From Desulfosporosinus metallidurans (GTDB lineage Bacteria > Bacillota > Desulfitobacteriia > Desulfitobacteriales > Desulfitobacteriaceae), in the NCBI RefSeq assembly GCF_001936615.1, contig NZ_MLBF01000028.1, positions 1-56,805 on the forward strand: DNA of 56,805 nucleotides, read 5' to 3'. Shown in pieces: positions 39,887 to 47,638 of this stretch. Positions within the stretch are counted from its first letter, which is position 1. Each line of letters opens with the position of its first letter. Under the pieces are notes generated by a model, which was not told the origin of the DNA, searched no databases, and was given only the letters and a program-made list of their open reading frames with translations. Both the position numbers and the translations under genes were made by a program.

Positions 39887-40144
39887 TTATCGCCACCAGC
39901 GGCGGATCTGGTCCCCCCATTGCCAATAAGTTAAAAGAAGAGTCACAAACCCAAAGAGCAAAAGCAATAATTTATAAACGAAGTAAACCTTAATGACCGT
40001 AAAAAGGGTTATTATGACACCTAAAATAGCAGGTATTGCCAAAAACCTAAATACCGTACTTGATTTTTCTTTGTTTCTCGCACCAGGATAAGAAAAAATA
40101 ATGATAAAGAGCAGGAAATAAACTATAAATGTTCCGATAATCAT
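39887..40144 (-). CDS. 85-residue three-span membrane protein
   Basis: The ATG at 40144 has GGAGGAAGTTTGAGT; the longer frame to 40261 overlaps the SASP promoter and is rejected. Three hydrophobic segments are separated by short basic loops, and the C-terminus WQWGDQIRRWWR is strongly basic/aromatic. It is convergent with spoVB, leaving four bases between stops. The function is unknown. Confidence 0.65.
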   Translation of the reverse strand: MIIGTFIVYFLLFIIIFSYPGARNKEKSSTVFRFLAIPAILGVIITLFTVIKVYFVYKLLLLLFGFVTLLLTYWQWGDQIRRWWR

Positions 40145-40265
40145 ACTCAAACTTCCTCCATTAGCAAAAAGACATAGTCTAGCCAAAATTTGATCCCTAT
40201 AAACTGGCGAATTTTCGAGAATACTACAACTGTCCCAAATATTAAGTGAGAGGAGATGCATTCAT

Positions 40266-40493
40266 ATGAGTCGCAGTAGCAATCGCAATAGTGGCATTCT
40301 GCCTCAATCTGTTTTGGAGCAATTCAAATGGGAAGTAGCCGATGAATTAGGTTTAAGCGCTAAAATCAAGGAGCAAGGCTGGGAGAATATGACCTCTCGA
40401 GAATGTGGTCATGTAGGAGGACGAATCGGTGGAAGCATGGTAAAAACCATGATTCGTAGGGCGAAGGAATCCTTAAATACCACGCCTATGTAA
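40266..40493 (+). CDS. alpha/beta-type small acid-soluble spore protein
   Basis: 75 residues. KWEVADELGL contains the GPR protease site (cleavage in an E-x-A/V-type context) and ENMTSRECGHVGGRIGGSMVKTMI is the conserved DNA-binding C-terminal half of alpha/beta SASPs. These proteins coat spore DNA in the forespore. The divergent position and strong terminator suggest a single-gene, forespore-specific unit. Confidence 0.92.
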   Translation: MSRSSNRNSGILPQSVLEQFKWEVADELGLSAKIKEQGWENMTSRECGHVGGRIGGSMVKTMIRRAKESLNTTPM

Positions 40494-40503
40494 ATCTAAG
40501 TCT

Positions 40504-40542
40504 AAAATAAAGGAGTACAGAAAATCTGTACTCCTTTATTTT
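40504..40542 (+). terminator. terminator of the SASP gene
   Basis: A perfect 18-bp stem with a 3-base loop whose 3' arm ends in TTTATTTT. It starts 11 bases after the stop codon. Confidence 0.85.
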
Positions 40543-40570
40543 ACCCAAAAGAAAGTATAATTTTCGTTTC

Positions 40571-40652
40571 TATACCAGCCAGAAAGTATAACTTTTGGGT
40601 GGCATAAGGGCAACTAGGCGACCGCCTTCGCTAAAGCTTGGCGCTAGCCAAG
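40571..40652 (-). repeat. dispersed 90-bp repeat, copy A (inverted)
   Basis: On the minus strand it reads AAAGAAAACTTGGCTAGCGC and continues as in the tandem pair at 51871-52050, with a few differences. It lies between the SASP terminator and the end of surE. Internal hairpins CTTGGC/GCCAAG and GCGA...TCGC are conserved. Confidence 0.75.
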
Positions 40653-40658
40653 TTTTCT

Positions 40659-41411
40659 TTATCTGTCGAAAAGAGTTTGCCACGCCTCGAGAGCCTTAAA
40701 ATCGGTTAAATCACTATGCATTGGGGTGAGCGAAATAAAATCCTCCTGAATTGCTCTTAAATCCGTGTCCTCTTCTAGGGTTTGGGTTAAATTCCCAGCC
40801 TGCCAATAATAGGTTCTGCCATGAGGATCAACTCGTCGCTCAAAAACGTTCTCATAAATTGCCTTCCCCAATTTGGTCACTTTGAGACCACGCCACTCAC
40901 ACGCAGGCTTCCCTGGGATATTAATATTCACTAATCCTTCATGATGATGTTGAACAATGAAGTCTAATTGGTCTGCGAGATACGTAGCTGCTGGTTCAAA
41001 ATCCCTAAAATCAAAGCTTGTTAAAGAGATTGCTAAAGAAGGAATTCCTAGCAATACTCCCTCCATGGCGGCCGAAACAGTCCCCGAATAATAAACATCT
41101 GTGCCTAAGTTTGAGCCTTGATTAATACCCGAAATAAGAAGATCAGGCTTGGCAATAAATCCCCCTTGGATGGCTATTTTTACACAATCAGATGGAGTGC
41201 CACTAACGGCATACCCCTCTAGCTTTCCATCAACATTGTGTTCTGTGAGAAACAAAGGTTGAAACAAGGTAATGGAGTGCCCTGTGGCCGAGCGCTGACC
41301 TTCAGGGGCAAATATACTAATCTCATGCTTGTTCTGGGATCTAAGGGTGCGATATAAGGTTTGGATACCAGGTGCATTATAGCCATCATCATTGGTCAGT
41401 AAAATATGCAT
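40659..41411 (-). CDS. surE: 5'/3'-nucleotidase SurE
   Basis: 250 residues. It begins with ILLTNDDGYNAPG (catalytic DD of the metal site), followed by APEGQRSATGHSITL, GTPSDCVKIA and SGINQGSNLGTDVYYSGTVS, all hallmark SurE blocks. It dephosphorylates nucleoside monophosphates and helps survival in stationary phase. It ends the folE/ypmA-containing run on the minus strand, with a GAGGTAATAGC ribosome site. Confidence 0.95.
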   Translation of the reverse strand: MHILLTNDDGYNAPGIQTLYRTLRSQNKHEISIFAPEGQRSATGHSITLFQPLFLTEHNVDGKLEGYAVSGTPSDCVKIAIQGGFIAKPDLLISGINQGSNLGTDVYYSGTVSAAMEGVLLGIPSLAISLTSFDFRDFEPAATYLADQLDFIVQHHHEGLVNINIPGKPACEWRGLKVTKLGKAIYENVFERRVDPHGRTYYWQAGNLTQTLEEDTDLRAIQEDFISLTPMHSDLTDFKALEAWQTLFDR

Positions 41412-41424
41412 GCTATTACCTCAA

Positions 41425-41619
41425 TCACTCTACTTCGTAGACGGAAATTACCATCTTATCCTCTTTTTTTGTCAAGCCAAACATGAGCCGATGTTCCTTT
41501 AGATTTTTATTAAGAAAGTCAACAACCTTATAAAGTTCACCGTTCACACCGACCCGTTGTGTCGCAATCAGTTCTATTTTTCCTTGGCGATCGGTCGATT
41601 TCATTTGTTGATCATCCAT
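41425..41619 (-). CDS. YpmA/DUF4264-family protein
   Basis: 64 residues. The pattern GKIELIATQRVGVNGELYKV, VDFLNKNLKEHRLMFGLTK and KMVISVYEV matches the small Firmicutes YpmA-like family, conserved in spore formers but of unknown function. It sits 13 bases upstream of surE and just after folE, apparently in the same transcript. Confidence 0.75.
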   Translation of the reverse strand: MDDQQMKSTDRQGKIELIATQRVGVNGELYKVVDFLNKNLKEHRLMFGLTKKEDKMVISVYEVE

Positions 41620-41638
41620 GACTATGGCTACCTCTTTC

Positions 41639-42214
41639 TTAGAGTCTGTGTCCTTGAATCATCGAAAACGCTTCTGATCTCGTAATAGGATTGGTTTTGA
41701 AGATTCCCCGTACTGCAGAGGTTAAGGTTTGTGAACCTGCTTTCTTTACCCCTCGCATAGTCATACACATATGTTCTGCTTCAATAACGACTAGGACACC
41801 TAGCGGAGAAAGTTCGTCCATAATAGCATTCGCAACTTGGGATGTCAGACGCTCCTGAAGCTGAGGTCTGCGCGCAAACCCTTCAACGACACGGGCGAAT
41901 TTCGACAACCCAGTTATCTTCCCTTTTCTCGGAATATAGGCAACGTGTGCCTTACCATAAAACGGAACCAAATGGTGTTCGCACATTGAGTAGACAGGAA
42001 TATCCTTCACGATCACCATCTCTTCATGTTGTTCTTCAGTGAATTGAACTTTTAAATGCCGACTAGGGTCTTCATGTAACCCAGCAAAAACTTCTGCATA
42101 CATCCTGGCCACACGTTTCGGTGTGTCTCTTAACCCTTCGCGGCTAGGGTCTTCCCCAATAGCCTCTAAAATCATGAATACAGCTTGCTCAATTTTTTCT
42201 AGATCCATCCCCAT
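41639..42214 (-). CDS. folE: GTP cyclohydrolase I
   Basis: The start at 42214 has AAAGGAGAAAAGATT; a longer frame to 42253 is unlikely. 191 residues. Zinc and catalytic residues are in [20 protein letters not shown] and [34 protein letters not shown] is the family signature. It converts GTP to dihydroneopterin triphosphate. Sitting directly downstream of queE/queC/queD, it most likely supplies the first step of preQ0 (queuosine) synthesis, although it can also feed folate. Confidence 0.95.
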   Translation of the reverse strand: MGMDLEKIEQAVFMILEAIGEDPSREGLRDTPKRVARMYAEVFAGLHEDPSRHLKVQFTEEQHEEMVIVKDIPVYSMCEHHLVPFYGKAHVAYIPRKGKITGLSKFARVVEGFARRPQLQERLTSQVANAIMDELSPLGVLVVIEAEHMCMTMRGVKKAGSQTLTSAVRGIFKTNPITRSEAFSMIQGHRL

Positions 42215-42256
42215 AATCTTTTCTCCTTTTCTCTCTTCAATCCTCATTAACACAAT

Positions 42257-42988
42257 CTAAAGTTGTCCCATAAAAACGTGGGTTTGAGGAATGACTCGTA
42301 CATTGTTAAGTTTCTTAAGAAAAAGGCTTTGCCACTCCAAAAGCTGACAAGGGTTAGGAGCATTAATGCCGCGCGTTTTGGTAACCGGTTGAAGGATCGT
42401 TAGAATCGATGGGTTGACCCCAGCAATTAAATCGCGGGCATTTTCAAGGTCTATCTGAGGGGTATCCTCATTAACGACAATCTTAACAAAAACTTCTTTG
42501 GGCAGGCTATTTCTCAGAAAGGACTCATGCACATTCCAAAAAGACTGACCAGCAAACGGCAACTTAATATCCATGCTGATGATATCGATCATGGGTAAAA
42601 CTTCAAGGAGCTGGTTCGGTAAAGTCCCATTCGTCTCAAGATAAATCTTCAAACGCTTCTCTCTTATCTGGGGAAACAAAACCTGTAGTTCTTTGACCCA
42701 AAGCAGGGGTTCTCCCCCCGTGACACTCAGAGAGTGATGAATCGAAAAGTCAAAGGTTTCTAGTAGTTCTAGTAATTTAGCCAAGGATACGGGATTGTCC
42801 ATCTCCTCAAAAACCCGTGAGCCTGGTTCCGTTTCCAGTCGAAACTTTTGTAGCACCTTAGTCTCAGTATCACAATAGGGACAGGAGATATTGCACTTTG
42901 GTAAACGAAGAAATATCTGACGAGCTCCGACATAAGGACCTTCCCCTTGTATCGACGAGAAGATTTCAGTAACCGGAAGATTTAGCAT
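42257..42988 (-). CDS. queE: 7-carboxy-7-deazaguanine synthase (radical SAM)
   Basis: 243 residues. EIFSSIQGEGPYVGARQIFL is followed by the radical-SAM cluster motif in CNISCPYCDTE (CxxxCxxC, CxxxCPYC form) and VTGGEPLL for SAM binding. It converts 6-carboxytetrahydropterin to 7-carboxy-7-deazaguanine. It abuts the DUF366 gene by a one-base overlap. Confidence 0.94.
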   Translation of the reverse strand: MLNLPVTEIFSSIQGEGPYVGARQIFLRLPKCNISCPYCDTETKVLQKFRLETEPGSRVFEEMDNPVSLAKLLELLETFDFSIHHSLSVTGGEPLLWVKELQVLFPQIREKRLKIYLETNGTLPNQLLEVLPMIDIISMDIKLPFAGQSFWNVHESFLRNSLPKEVFVKIVVNEDTPQIDLENARDLIAGVNPSILTILQPVTKTRGINAPNPCQLLEWQSLFLKKLNNVRVIPQTHVFMGQL

Positions 42989-43551
42989 TATTGCACCCCT
43001 CGAACTTTACAACGCGCGAGGCGCATGGATCGGACCTCATCACAATAATGTTGGGCAACACTCTCCCCAAACGACAAAGGATCCTTAACCTGTAGATTAG
43101 CAAGGCCAATCGTAGGAATCGGCGTATTTACATTCAAAACATTCAGTCCACAATGAATGAGGGAAGATACCGGGGAAAGAGTGGCAATACTCACAGAAAG
43201 TTTCTTATCCCCTTCATAGAGATCATCCCCACTCCGGCTCAGGGTTGTAACCCCGAGCTTTTCGAGTTCTTCCTTGATCATCGCTATAAGTAACCGTTGG
43301 CGAATAATTGTCTTTTCTAAATCCATTTCGAAATGTTCAACAATAAAATGCAGCATGTCCTCGCTAAAGATCCAGTCCTTGGCTAAAACATCCTCCATAT
43401 CGACCATCTCGTTTTGTTCGACACGGCACGAGCCACGAAATACGATGATGCTATCACCCTTAAGGCCAAAATTCTTATAAGCAAACAAAGATTGAAGCTG
43501 ACTACCATCATAGTTCAGAGGTTTGTGCTGCACAGAGTATTTAATGATCAT
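42988..43551 (-). CDS. DUF366-family protein in the queuosine operon
   Basis: 187 residues. FRGSCRVEQNEMVDMEDVLA and the C-terminal HCGLNVLNVNTPIPTIGLAN are typical of DUF366, a family found beside deazaguanine genes in Clostridia and archaea. It is tightly coupled to queE. A role in preQ0/preQ1 metabolism or tRNA modification is inferred from this neighbourhood only. Confidence 0.78.
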   Translation of the reverse strand: MIIKYSVQHKPLNYDGSQLQSLFAYKNFGLKGDSIIVFRGSCRVEQNEMVDMEDVLAKDWIFSEDMLHFIVEHFEMDLEKTIIRQRLLIAMIKEELEKLGVTTLSRSGDDLYEGDKKLSVSIATLSPVSSLIHCGLNVLNVNTPIPTIGLANLQVKDPLSFGESVAQHYCDEVRSMRLARCKVRGVQ

Positions 43552-43599
43552 TCCCTCTTTTCTTAAACGGCTTCTTTTCTTAAACGGTAAGGACCATCC

Positions 43600-44292
43600 T
43601 CATACGTCTCCAAACAGTTGACTGACAAGTCCCTGAGCCTTATTGTTCATCAAAGCACGTTTTAATCGTTGACAGCTCTCACACTGCCCACAAATTCTAT
43701 CCTTACTCTCATAACAGCTCCAGATATGCTCGAACGGAACATTCAAGCGCAATCCTTCTCTGACAATCTCCGCTTTTGTTAAATTTGACGTGGGACTGAC
43801 GACGCTCACCTTTTCTTGAGTTGAATAGCTAAAAGATCGGTTCATTGCATCTATAAATTCTAAGGAATTGTCGGGAAACGTCGCAGCCTCTTCTCGGTTA
43901 AAACCCGTGATTATATCCGAAGGTTCCCCCATATTTTCAGCAAAGACGGCAGCGATATTCATAAATAGACCATTGCGATTAGGAACCCATACTTGACTTG
44001 CACTCTGCGTCGTTACTCCTTGAAGATCAAGCTCCTCTATTCCGATATTAGGCAGATCCTCCGAGCGATTTACAAGAGCAGAATGGGTCTGTTCCTGTAA
44101 AAAAGGCAAGGGTACAACTCGGTGTGGGATGTCATAATATTCCGCTATTTTTTGAGCTGACGAAATTTCTTTTTCGTTGGCCCTCTGTCCATAATCAAAG
44201 GTAAGGGCCAACTTAAGACTATTCTTTTCTAAGTAGAGCGCTAAGGCAACAGTTGAGTCTAAACCACCTGAAAGTAAGACGATCCCAGCCAT
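43600..44292 (-). CDS. queC: 7-cyano-7-deazaguanine synthase
   Basis: 230 residues. VLLSGGLDSTVALAL is the PP-loop, TFDYGQRANEKEI and VPNRNGLFMNIAA are family blocks, and the C-terminal CYESKDRICGQCESC supplies the four zinc cysteines. It converts 7-carboxy-7-deazaguanine to preQ0 using ATP and ammonia. It starts three bases after the queD stop. Confidence 0.96.
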   Translation of the reverse strand: MAGIVLLSGGLDSTVALALYLEKNSLKLALTFDYGQRANEKEISSAQKIAEYYDIPHRVVPLPFLQEQTHSALVNRSEDLPNIGIEELDLQGVTTQSASQVWVPNRNGLFMNIAAVFAENMGEPSDIITGFNREEAATFPDNSLEFIDAMNRSFSYSTQEKVSVVSPTSNLTKAEIVREGLRLNVPFEHIWSCYESKDRICGQCESCQRLKRALMNNKAQGLVSQLFGDV

Positions 44293-44295
44293 TGA

Positions 44296-44673
44296 TCAAT
44301 CCTCCTTGAAAATGGTCCACGTATCTGGCGATTCGTAGATCTTAACCCATGCCAAACGCTTATCCCCTAAGACCAAATCGTTCTGTAATTCCCTAAACAT
44401 GAATTGTGCAAGGTGCTCAGCTGTAGGGTTCACCCCTTGTGGCCCAAAGGAAGGTAAGTCATTTAACAAACTATGGTCCAGCAATGTTAATGATTTTCGC
44501 ATGGCCTTCTTTACTTCACTGAAATCGATTAACATCCCCAAATCATCTAATTCTCTACCCTCGATACAAACTACTACATTCCAACGGTGACCATGCAAGT
44601 TTGCACACTTACCATCATAATTACGGATAAAATGAGCTGCATCAAAATGCATTTGAACACATACCTGAAACAT
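44296..44673 (-). CDS. queD: 6-carboxytetrahydropterin synthase
   Basis: The start at 44673 follows AATAAGGAGTATAAA; the longer frame passes through a promoter and terminator. 125 residues of the PTPS fold: HFDAAHFIRNYDGKCANLHG has the zinc His residues and catalytic Cys, GHRWNV continues the zinc site, and a terminal ESPDTW block (YESPDTWTIF) binds substrate. It makes 6-carboxytetrahydropterin from dihydroneopterin triphosphate and heads the operon queD-queC-DUF366-queE-folE. Confidence 0.94.
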   Translation of the reverse strand: MFQVCVQMHFDAAHFIRNYDGKCANLHGHRWNVVVCIEGRELDDLGMLIDFSEVKKAMRKSLTLLDHSLLNDLPSFGPQGVNPTAEHLAQFMFRELQNDLVLGDKRLAWVKIYESPDTWTIFKED

Positions 44674-44778
44674 TTTATACTCCTTATTTGACATTTTACA
44701 ATCCATTTTACCATTATTATTTACAAAAGAAAATGAAATATCAACAAATCTGAAATTCATCTTCAGTTTTGGTAAAAT

Positions 44779-44803
44779 AAAGCGAGGGAAAATCCCTCGC
44801 TTT
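44779..44803 (-). terminator. terminator of the TPR-protein gene
   Basis: An 11-bp stem AAAGCGAGGGA/TCCCTCGCTTT around a 3-base loop is followed on the minus strand by ATTTTACC. It separates the TPR gene from the queD promoter. Confidence 0.8.
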
Positions 44804-44816
44804 ACAATGATCTCCA

Positions 44817-45983
44817 TCACGCAAGCTTCAGTGCCTTATTAAAACAGTCAATCGCCGTATCGTATTGATCCATTTGATCATAAATAGTTCCTAGCAAGGC
44901 CCAACCCGCGGAATGATTCGGATCGATTTTAAAGAGTTGGTTTAGTGATTCAATGCTTTCCTGCCAATTTCCTTTACGAGTAAGGCAAACACTCAAATTA
45001 TAGAGAATAAGCGGGTGATTAGGTGCCAACTCTAAAGCTTCACGATAATACTCCGTTGCTTTTCTCGTCCGTCCCTGATGAACTAAAGTAAACGCAAAAT
45101 TATTAAGCAAAATTGGATCCTTGGGATATATTTTTTTGGCACGTTCCAACAAATTCAAAGCATCTTGAGATCGACCTTGATTTTGATAAACAGCAGAGAG
45201 ATTGCTTAATGAATCATAATGATCCGGTTCATATTTAAGCGTGAATTTATAGTACTGTATTCCTTTCTTTATCTGATTTGTCTGGATGTAACAGTACGCT
45301 AAGCGAGCGGCCAAATCGGGGGTTCCTCCATAGCGAAGCGCTCTATCAAAACTTATACAGGCGTCTGGCAACTGTTCTAACTGCAAATGCATCTCAGCCT
45401 TCATTTCCCAATATAGGGATTCTCGTGGTTTAAGTTGGCAACATCCTTGAAAACACCTTAAGGCTTCCATATACTCTTCATGATAAGCATAAATAGTCCC
45501 CAGACGGAAATTTGTTTCTGCTTTTTGGGGGGACGCACGAAATGAATTATCTAGGGCTTTAATCCCCTCGCGCCAATCTCCAAGCTCTAAGTGACAATCC
45601 GCGAGTAAGTCCCAATAACAGGCCTTCTGTGGCTTTTCGTGGATGGCTCGCTCAATTATTTGCTTAGCCTGTGGTATGAGCGCTTGTCCAAGATAACACT
45701 GGGCGAGCAGATAGGATATTTCCGCCGAATCTTCATGATGGTCACGATCCAAACGTTCTAAATAATCTCTTGCTTCCTGAAAAGCCTGGACTTCGATCAA
45801 ATGTCTTACCTCTGTAAAACGTGCCTTAGTCGAATCCTGATTTAACAAATCCACCCAATCCTGAATAGCTACATCCGTCTTACCTGACCAATGATGCCAT
45901 TTGCCTTGTAGAGAATTCCATAAATATGAACTCTTAAGAGATGGCCTTTTTTGTTTGACATTCGAGGCCAAAGGTACACCCAT
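44817..45983 (-). CDS. tetratricopeptide-repeat protein
   Basis: 388 residues made of about nine to ten 34-residue TPR units (pattern W-LG-Y-A-P, e.g. AWALLGTIYDQMDQYDTAID, NNFAFTLVHQGRTRKATEYY) covering residues 50-388. A basic N-terminus without a signal peptide indicates a cytoplasmic adaptor. No catalytic domain is visible, so partner and role are unknown. Upstream of its start is a 350-bp gap holding an inverted-repeat cluster. Confidence 0.85.
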   Translation of the reverse strand: MGVPLASNVKQKRPSLKSSYLWNSLQGKWHHWSGKTDVAIQDWVDLLNQDSTKARFTEVRHLIEVQAFQEARDYLERLDRDHHEDSAEISYLLAQCYLGQALIPQAKQIIERAIHEKPQKACYWDLLADCHLELGDWREGIKALDNSFRASPQKAETNFRLGTIYAYHEEYMEALRCFQGCCQLKPRESLYWEMKAEMHLQLEQLPDACISFDRALRYGGTPDLAARLAYCYIQTNQIKKGIQYYKFTLKYEPDHYDSLSNLSAVYQNQGRSQDALNLLERAKKIYPKDPILLNNFAFTLVHQGRTRKATEYYREALELAPNHPLILYNLSVCLTRKGNWQESIESLNQLFKIDPNHSAGWALLGTIYDQMDQYDTAIDCFNKALKLA

Positions 45984-46203
45984 ATACTTCGCCCCTTTTT
46001 TACTTATTTTACCATATACATCTTCTCCTTCCGGCCCCTTATTCCTTTACTTGATACCTAAAATCGTACGCCAAATGCCTATCAATTGCGCGGTAATTCG
46101 TAAAGAAGTGTTGCTATATCTGCTCCCCTCGTCAGATTTCTGAGATAGCCATCTCTGGTTCTTTATTTTCTTTCAAAATATGAGGAAGTTTCTTTGCATC
46201 CTA

Positions 46204-46285
46204 CGGCGATAGTATTCTTTTGGGGTTAGCGCCTTCGGCGATAGTGTCCACCGGACACTATCGTCACTGGAGACTATCGTGTTCG
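46204..46285. repeat. GATAGT inverted-repeat cluster in a 350-bp gene-free gap
   Basis: Within the gap 45984-46333, a perfect 11-bp stem CGATAGTGTCC/GGACACTATCG (46239-46263) is flanked by partial copies GCGATAGTATTC and GGAGACTATCG. It does not match the 90-bp dispersed repeat. The rest of the gap shows nothing I can name. Confidence 0.55.
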
Positions 46286-46333
46286 CACACGCTACCTTGC
46301 TATACTCAAGGAAATTGAAAAAAGAAGCGCATT

Positions 46334-46774
46334 TTACCGCGCCTCTTCACACTTACGACAATATCCATAAAATTTCAAATCATGATCCATCACTTTAAAC
46401 TGATTTCGCTTCGTAATCACCGCTTCAAGTGACTCTAATAGATCGTCATCAAATTCCGAAACATTCCCACAACCCAAACAGATGAGGTGATGGTGGTGGT
46501 GATGTTCGTCTTTTCTGCTAAATTCGTATCTCGTTCGGCCATCCCCGAAATCATTCTTGATTAGAACTCCAATTTCCGCCAAGATGTCAAGGGTCCGGTA
46601 AACTGTAGCTAAGCCAATTTCCGGGTTTTGGTGTTTTACCAGCATATACAATTCTTCAGCACTTAAATGACGATCTTCTTGTTCCAGAAACATTCGCAAT
46701 ATCGTCTGACGCTGGGGGGTTAGCTTATAGGAGTGATCACGTAGCAATATGCAAATAGTTTCAAATGTTTTCAC
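46334..46774 (-). CDS. Fur-family metal-responsive repressor
   Basis: 146 residues. The N-terminal winged helix (LTPQRQTILRMFLEQEDRHL, then GLATVYRTLDILAEIGVL) is followed by a His-rich stretch EHHHHHHLICLGCG and a C-terminal CRKC pair, giving structural zinc and sensory metal sites. The six consecutive His give extra metal ligands. Whether it senses iron, zinc or peroxide cannot be decided from this; the CxxC...CxxC pattern fits Fur and Zur alike. It lies alone between two repeat regions. Confidence 0.9.
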   Translation of the reverse strand: MKTFETICILLRDHSYKLTPQRQTILRMFLEQEDRHLSAEELYMLVKHQNPEIGLATVYRTLDILAEIGVLIKNDFGDGRTRYEFSRKDEHHHHHHLICLGCGNVSEFDDDLLESLEAVITKRNQFKVMDHDLKFYGYCRKCEEAR

Positions 46775-46887
46775 GTCCTCCGCTCCTAACTCTCCTCCAT
46801 ATGTTTCCTATTATATGCTAAAGACAATCCTTTGCAAAGAGTATTTGTAGTCTTTTTGCGATTTTGTTTGAGAAACTCCATACAACT

Positions 46888-47004
46888 AAAGAAAACTTGG
46901 CTGGCGCCAAGCCTTAGCGAAGGTGGCCGCCTAGTTGCACTATATGCGCTGGCCAAGGATGGCGAGAAGGGACCCACCCGAAAGTTATACTTTCTGTTTG
47001 GTGG
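46888..47004 (+). repeat. dispersed 90-bp repeat, copy B (with insertion)
   Basis: It starts AAAGAAAACTTGGCTGGCGC and ends with AAAGTTATACTTTCTG-TTTGGT as in the other copies. About 27 extra bases separate its TATGC from the ACCCG segment, so it is a longer or rearranged copy. Confidence 0.7.
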
Positions 47005-47055
47005 AAAGAAAAGGAAGCTTTTGCTTCCTTTTCTTTATATCGTGACGTTAAACCA

Positions 47056-47190
47056 CTACCATCCCCTATAAGGATAAGGATACGGGGGATACGAGGGATA
47101 TGGGGGATACTGATAAGATGGAACATAACGTGGTGCCGTTAACGTTCCCAAACCAAAACCCAGGGCAAAGGGTATTATGCCGAAAAACAT
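47056..47190 (-). CDS. 44-residue Pro/Tyr-rich small protein
   Basis: The ATG at 47190 has GAAGGAGTTGCTCTT. A hydrophobic Gly/Phe N-terminus (MFFGIIPFALGFGLGTL) is followed by a run of YP repeats ending YPYPYRGW. Short Tyr-Pro proteins of this type are seen among spore coat or surface proteins of spore formers; that link is by composition only. Confidence 0.6.
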   Translation of the reverse strand: MFFGIIPFALGFGLGTLTAPRYVPSYQYPPYPSYPPYPYPYRGW

Positions 47191-47260
47191 AAGAGCAACT
47201 CCTTCCTGAATGAGATTAGATTCCCAATTCATTATATGGAAAGCATTACCTTTTGGGTAT

Positions 47261-47291
47261 AAAAAAGGTCGTCCATCATAAAAGGACGACC
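47261..47291 (-). terminator. terminator of the UPF0180 gene
   Basis: GGTCGTCC/GGACGACC pair around a 9-base loop and on the minus strand are followed by TTTTTTAT. It lies about 35 bases after the stop codon. Confidence 0.85.
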
Positions 47292-47324
47292 CTATAGAGC
47301 TATTACCTTAGTGATATCCTTGTC

Positions 47325-47564
47325 TCAAGACAAACGATCCCGCAGTACATCCACGATTTCATCCGCGCTTCGACCTGCTGCATTGATAATAGGCATTTTG
47401 ACAGGCCATTCAGGTGCTAGAATATCTGTGCCATTTCCTTTAACGACGACAGCCCGAACATTCTGTAAGGATTCCCCTTCTAAAGGCGTCGTTTTAAATC
47501 CTGCATTATGAAGAGCCTGTGTAACATTTCCCAGTCCATCTTCAACAGCTATGATTTTATACAT
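47325..47564 (-). CDS. UPF0180/YkuS-family protein
   Basis: 79 residues. AVEDGLGNVTQALHNAGF near the start and the end INAAGRSADEIVDVLRDRLS fit the YkuS/UPF0180 family, small proteins of unknown function conserved in Bacilli and Clostridia. It is a single-gene unit with a GGAGGGTGAGAAAAA ribosome site and its own terminator. Confidence 0.75.
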   Translation of the reverse strand: MYKIIAVEDGLGNVTQALHNAGFKTTPLEGESLQNVRAVVVKGNGTDILAPEWPVKMPIINAAGRSADEIVDVLRDRLS

Positions 47565-47638
47565 TTTTTCTCACCCTCCTTAACTACTACCGTTATTTTC
47601 TACTCAATAGTTTCAACCTATACAGGATCAATTTTCCT

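Noticed and set aside
44696..44820. preQ1 riboswitch upstream of queD
   Set aside because: The leader lacks the short C-rich/A-rich pseudoknot pattern; only a terminator of the upstream gene and a plausible promoter are seen.
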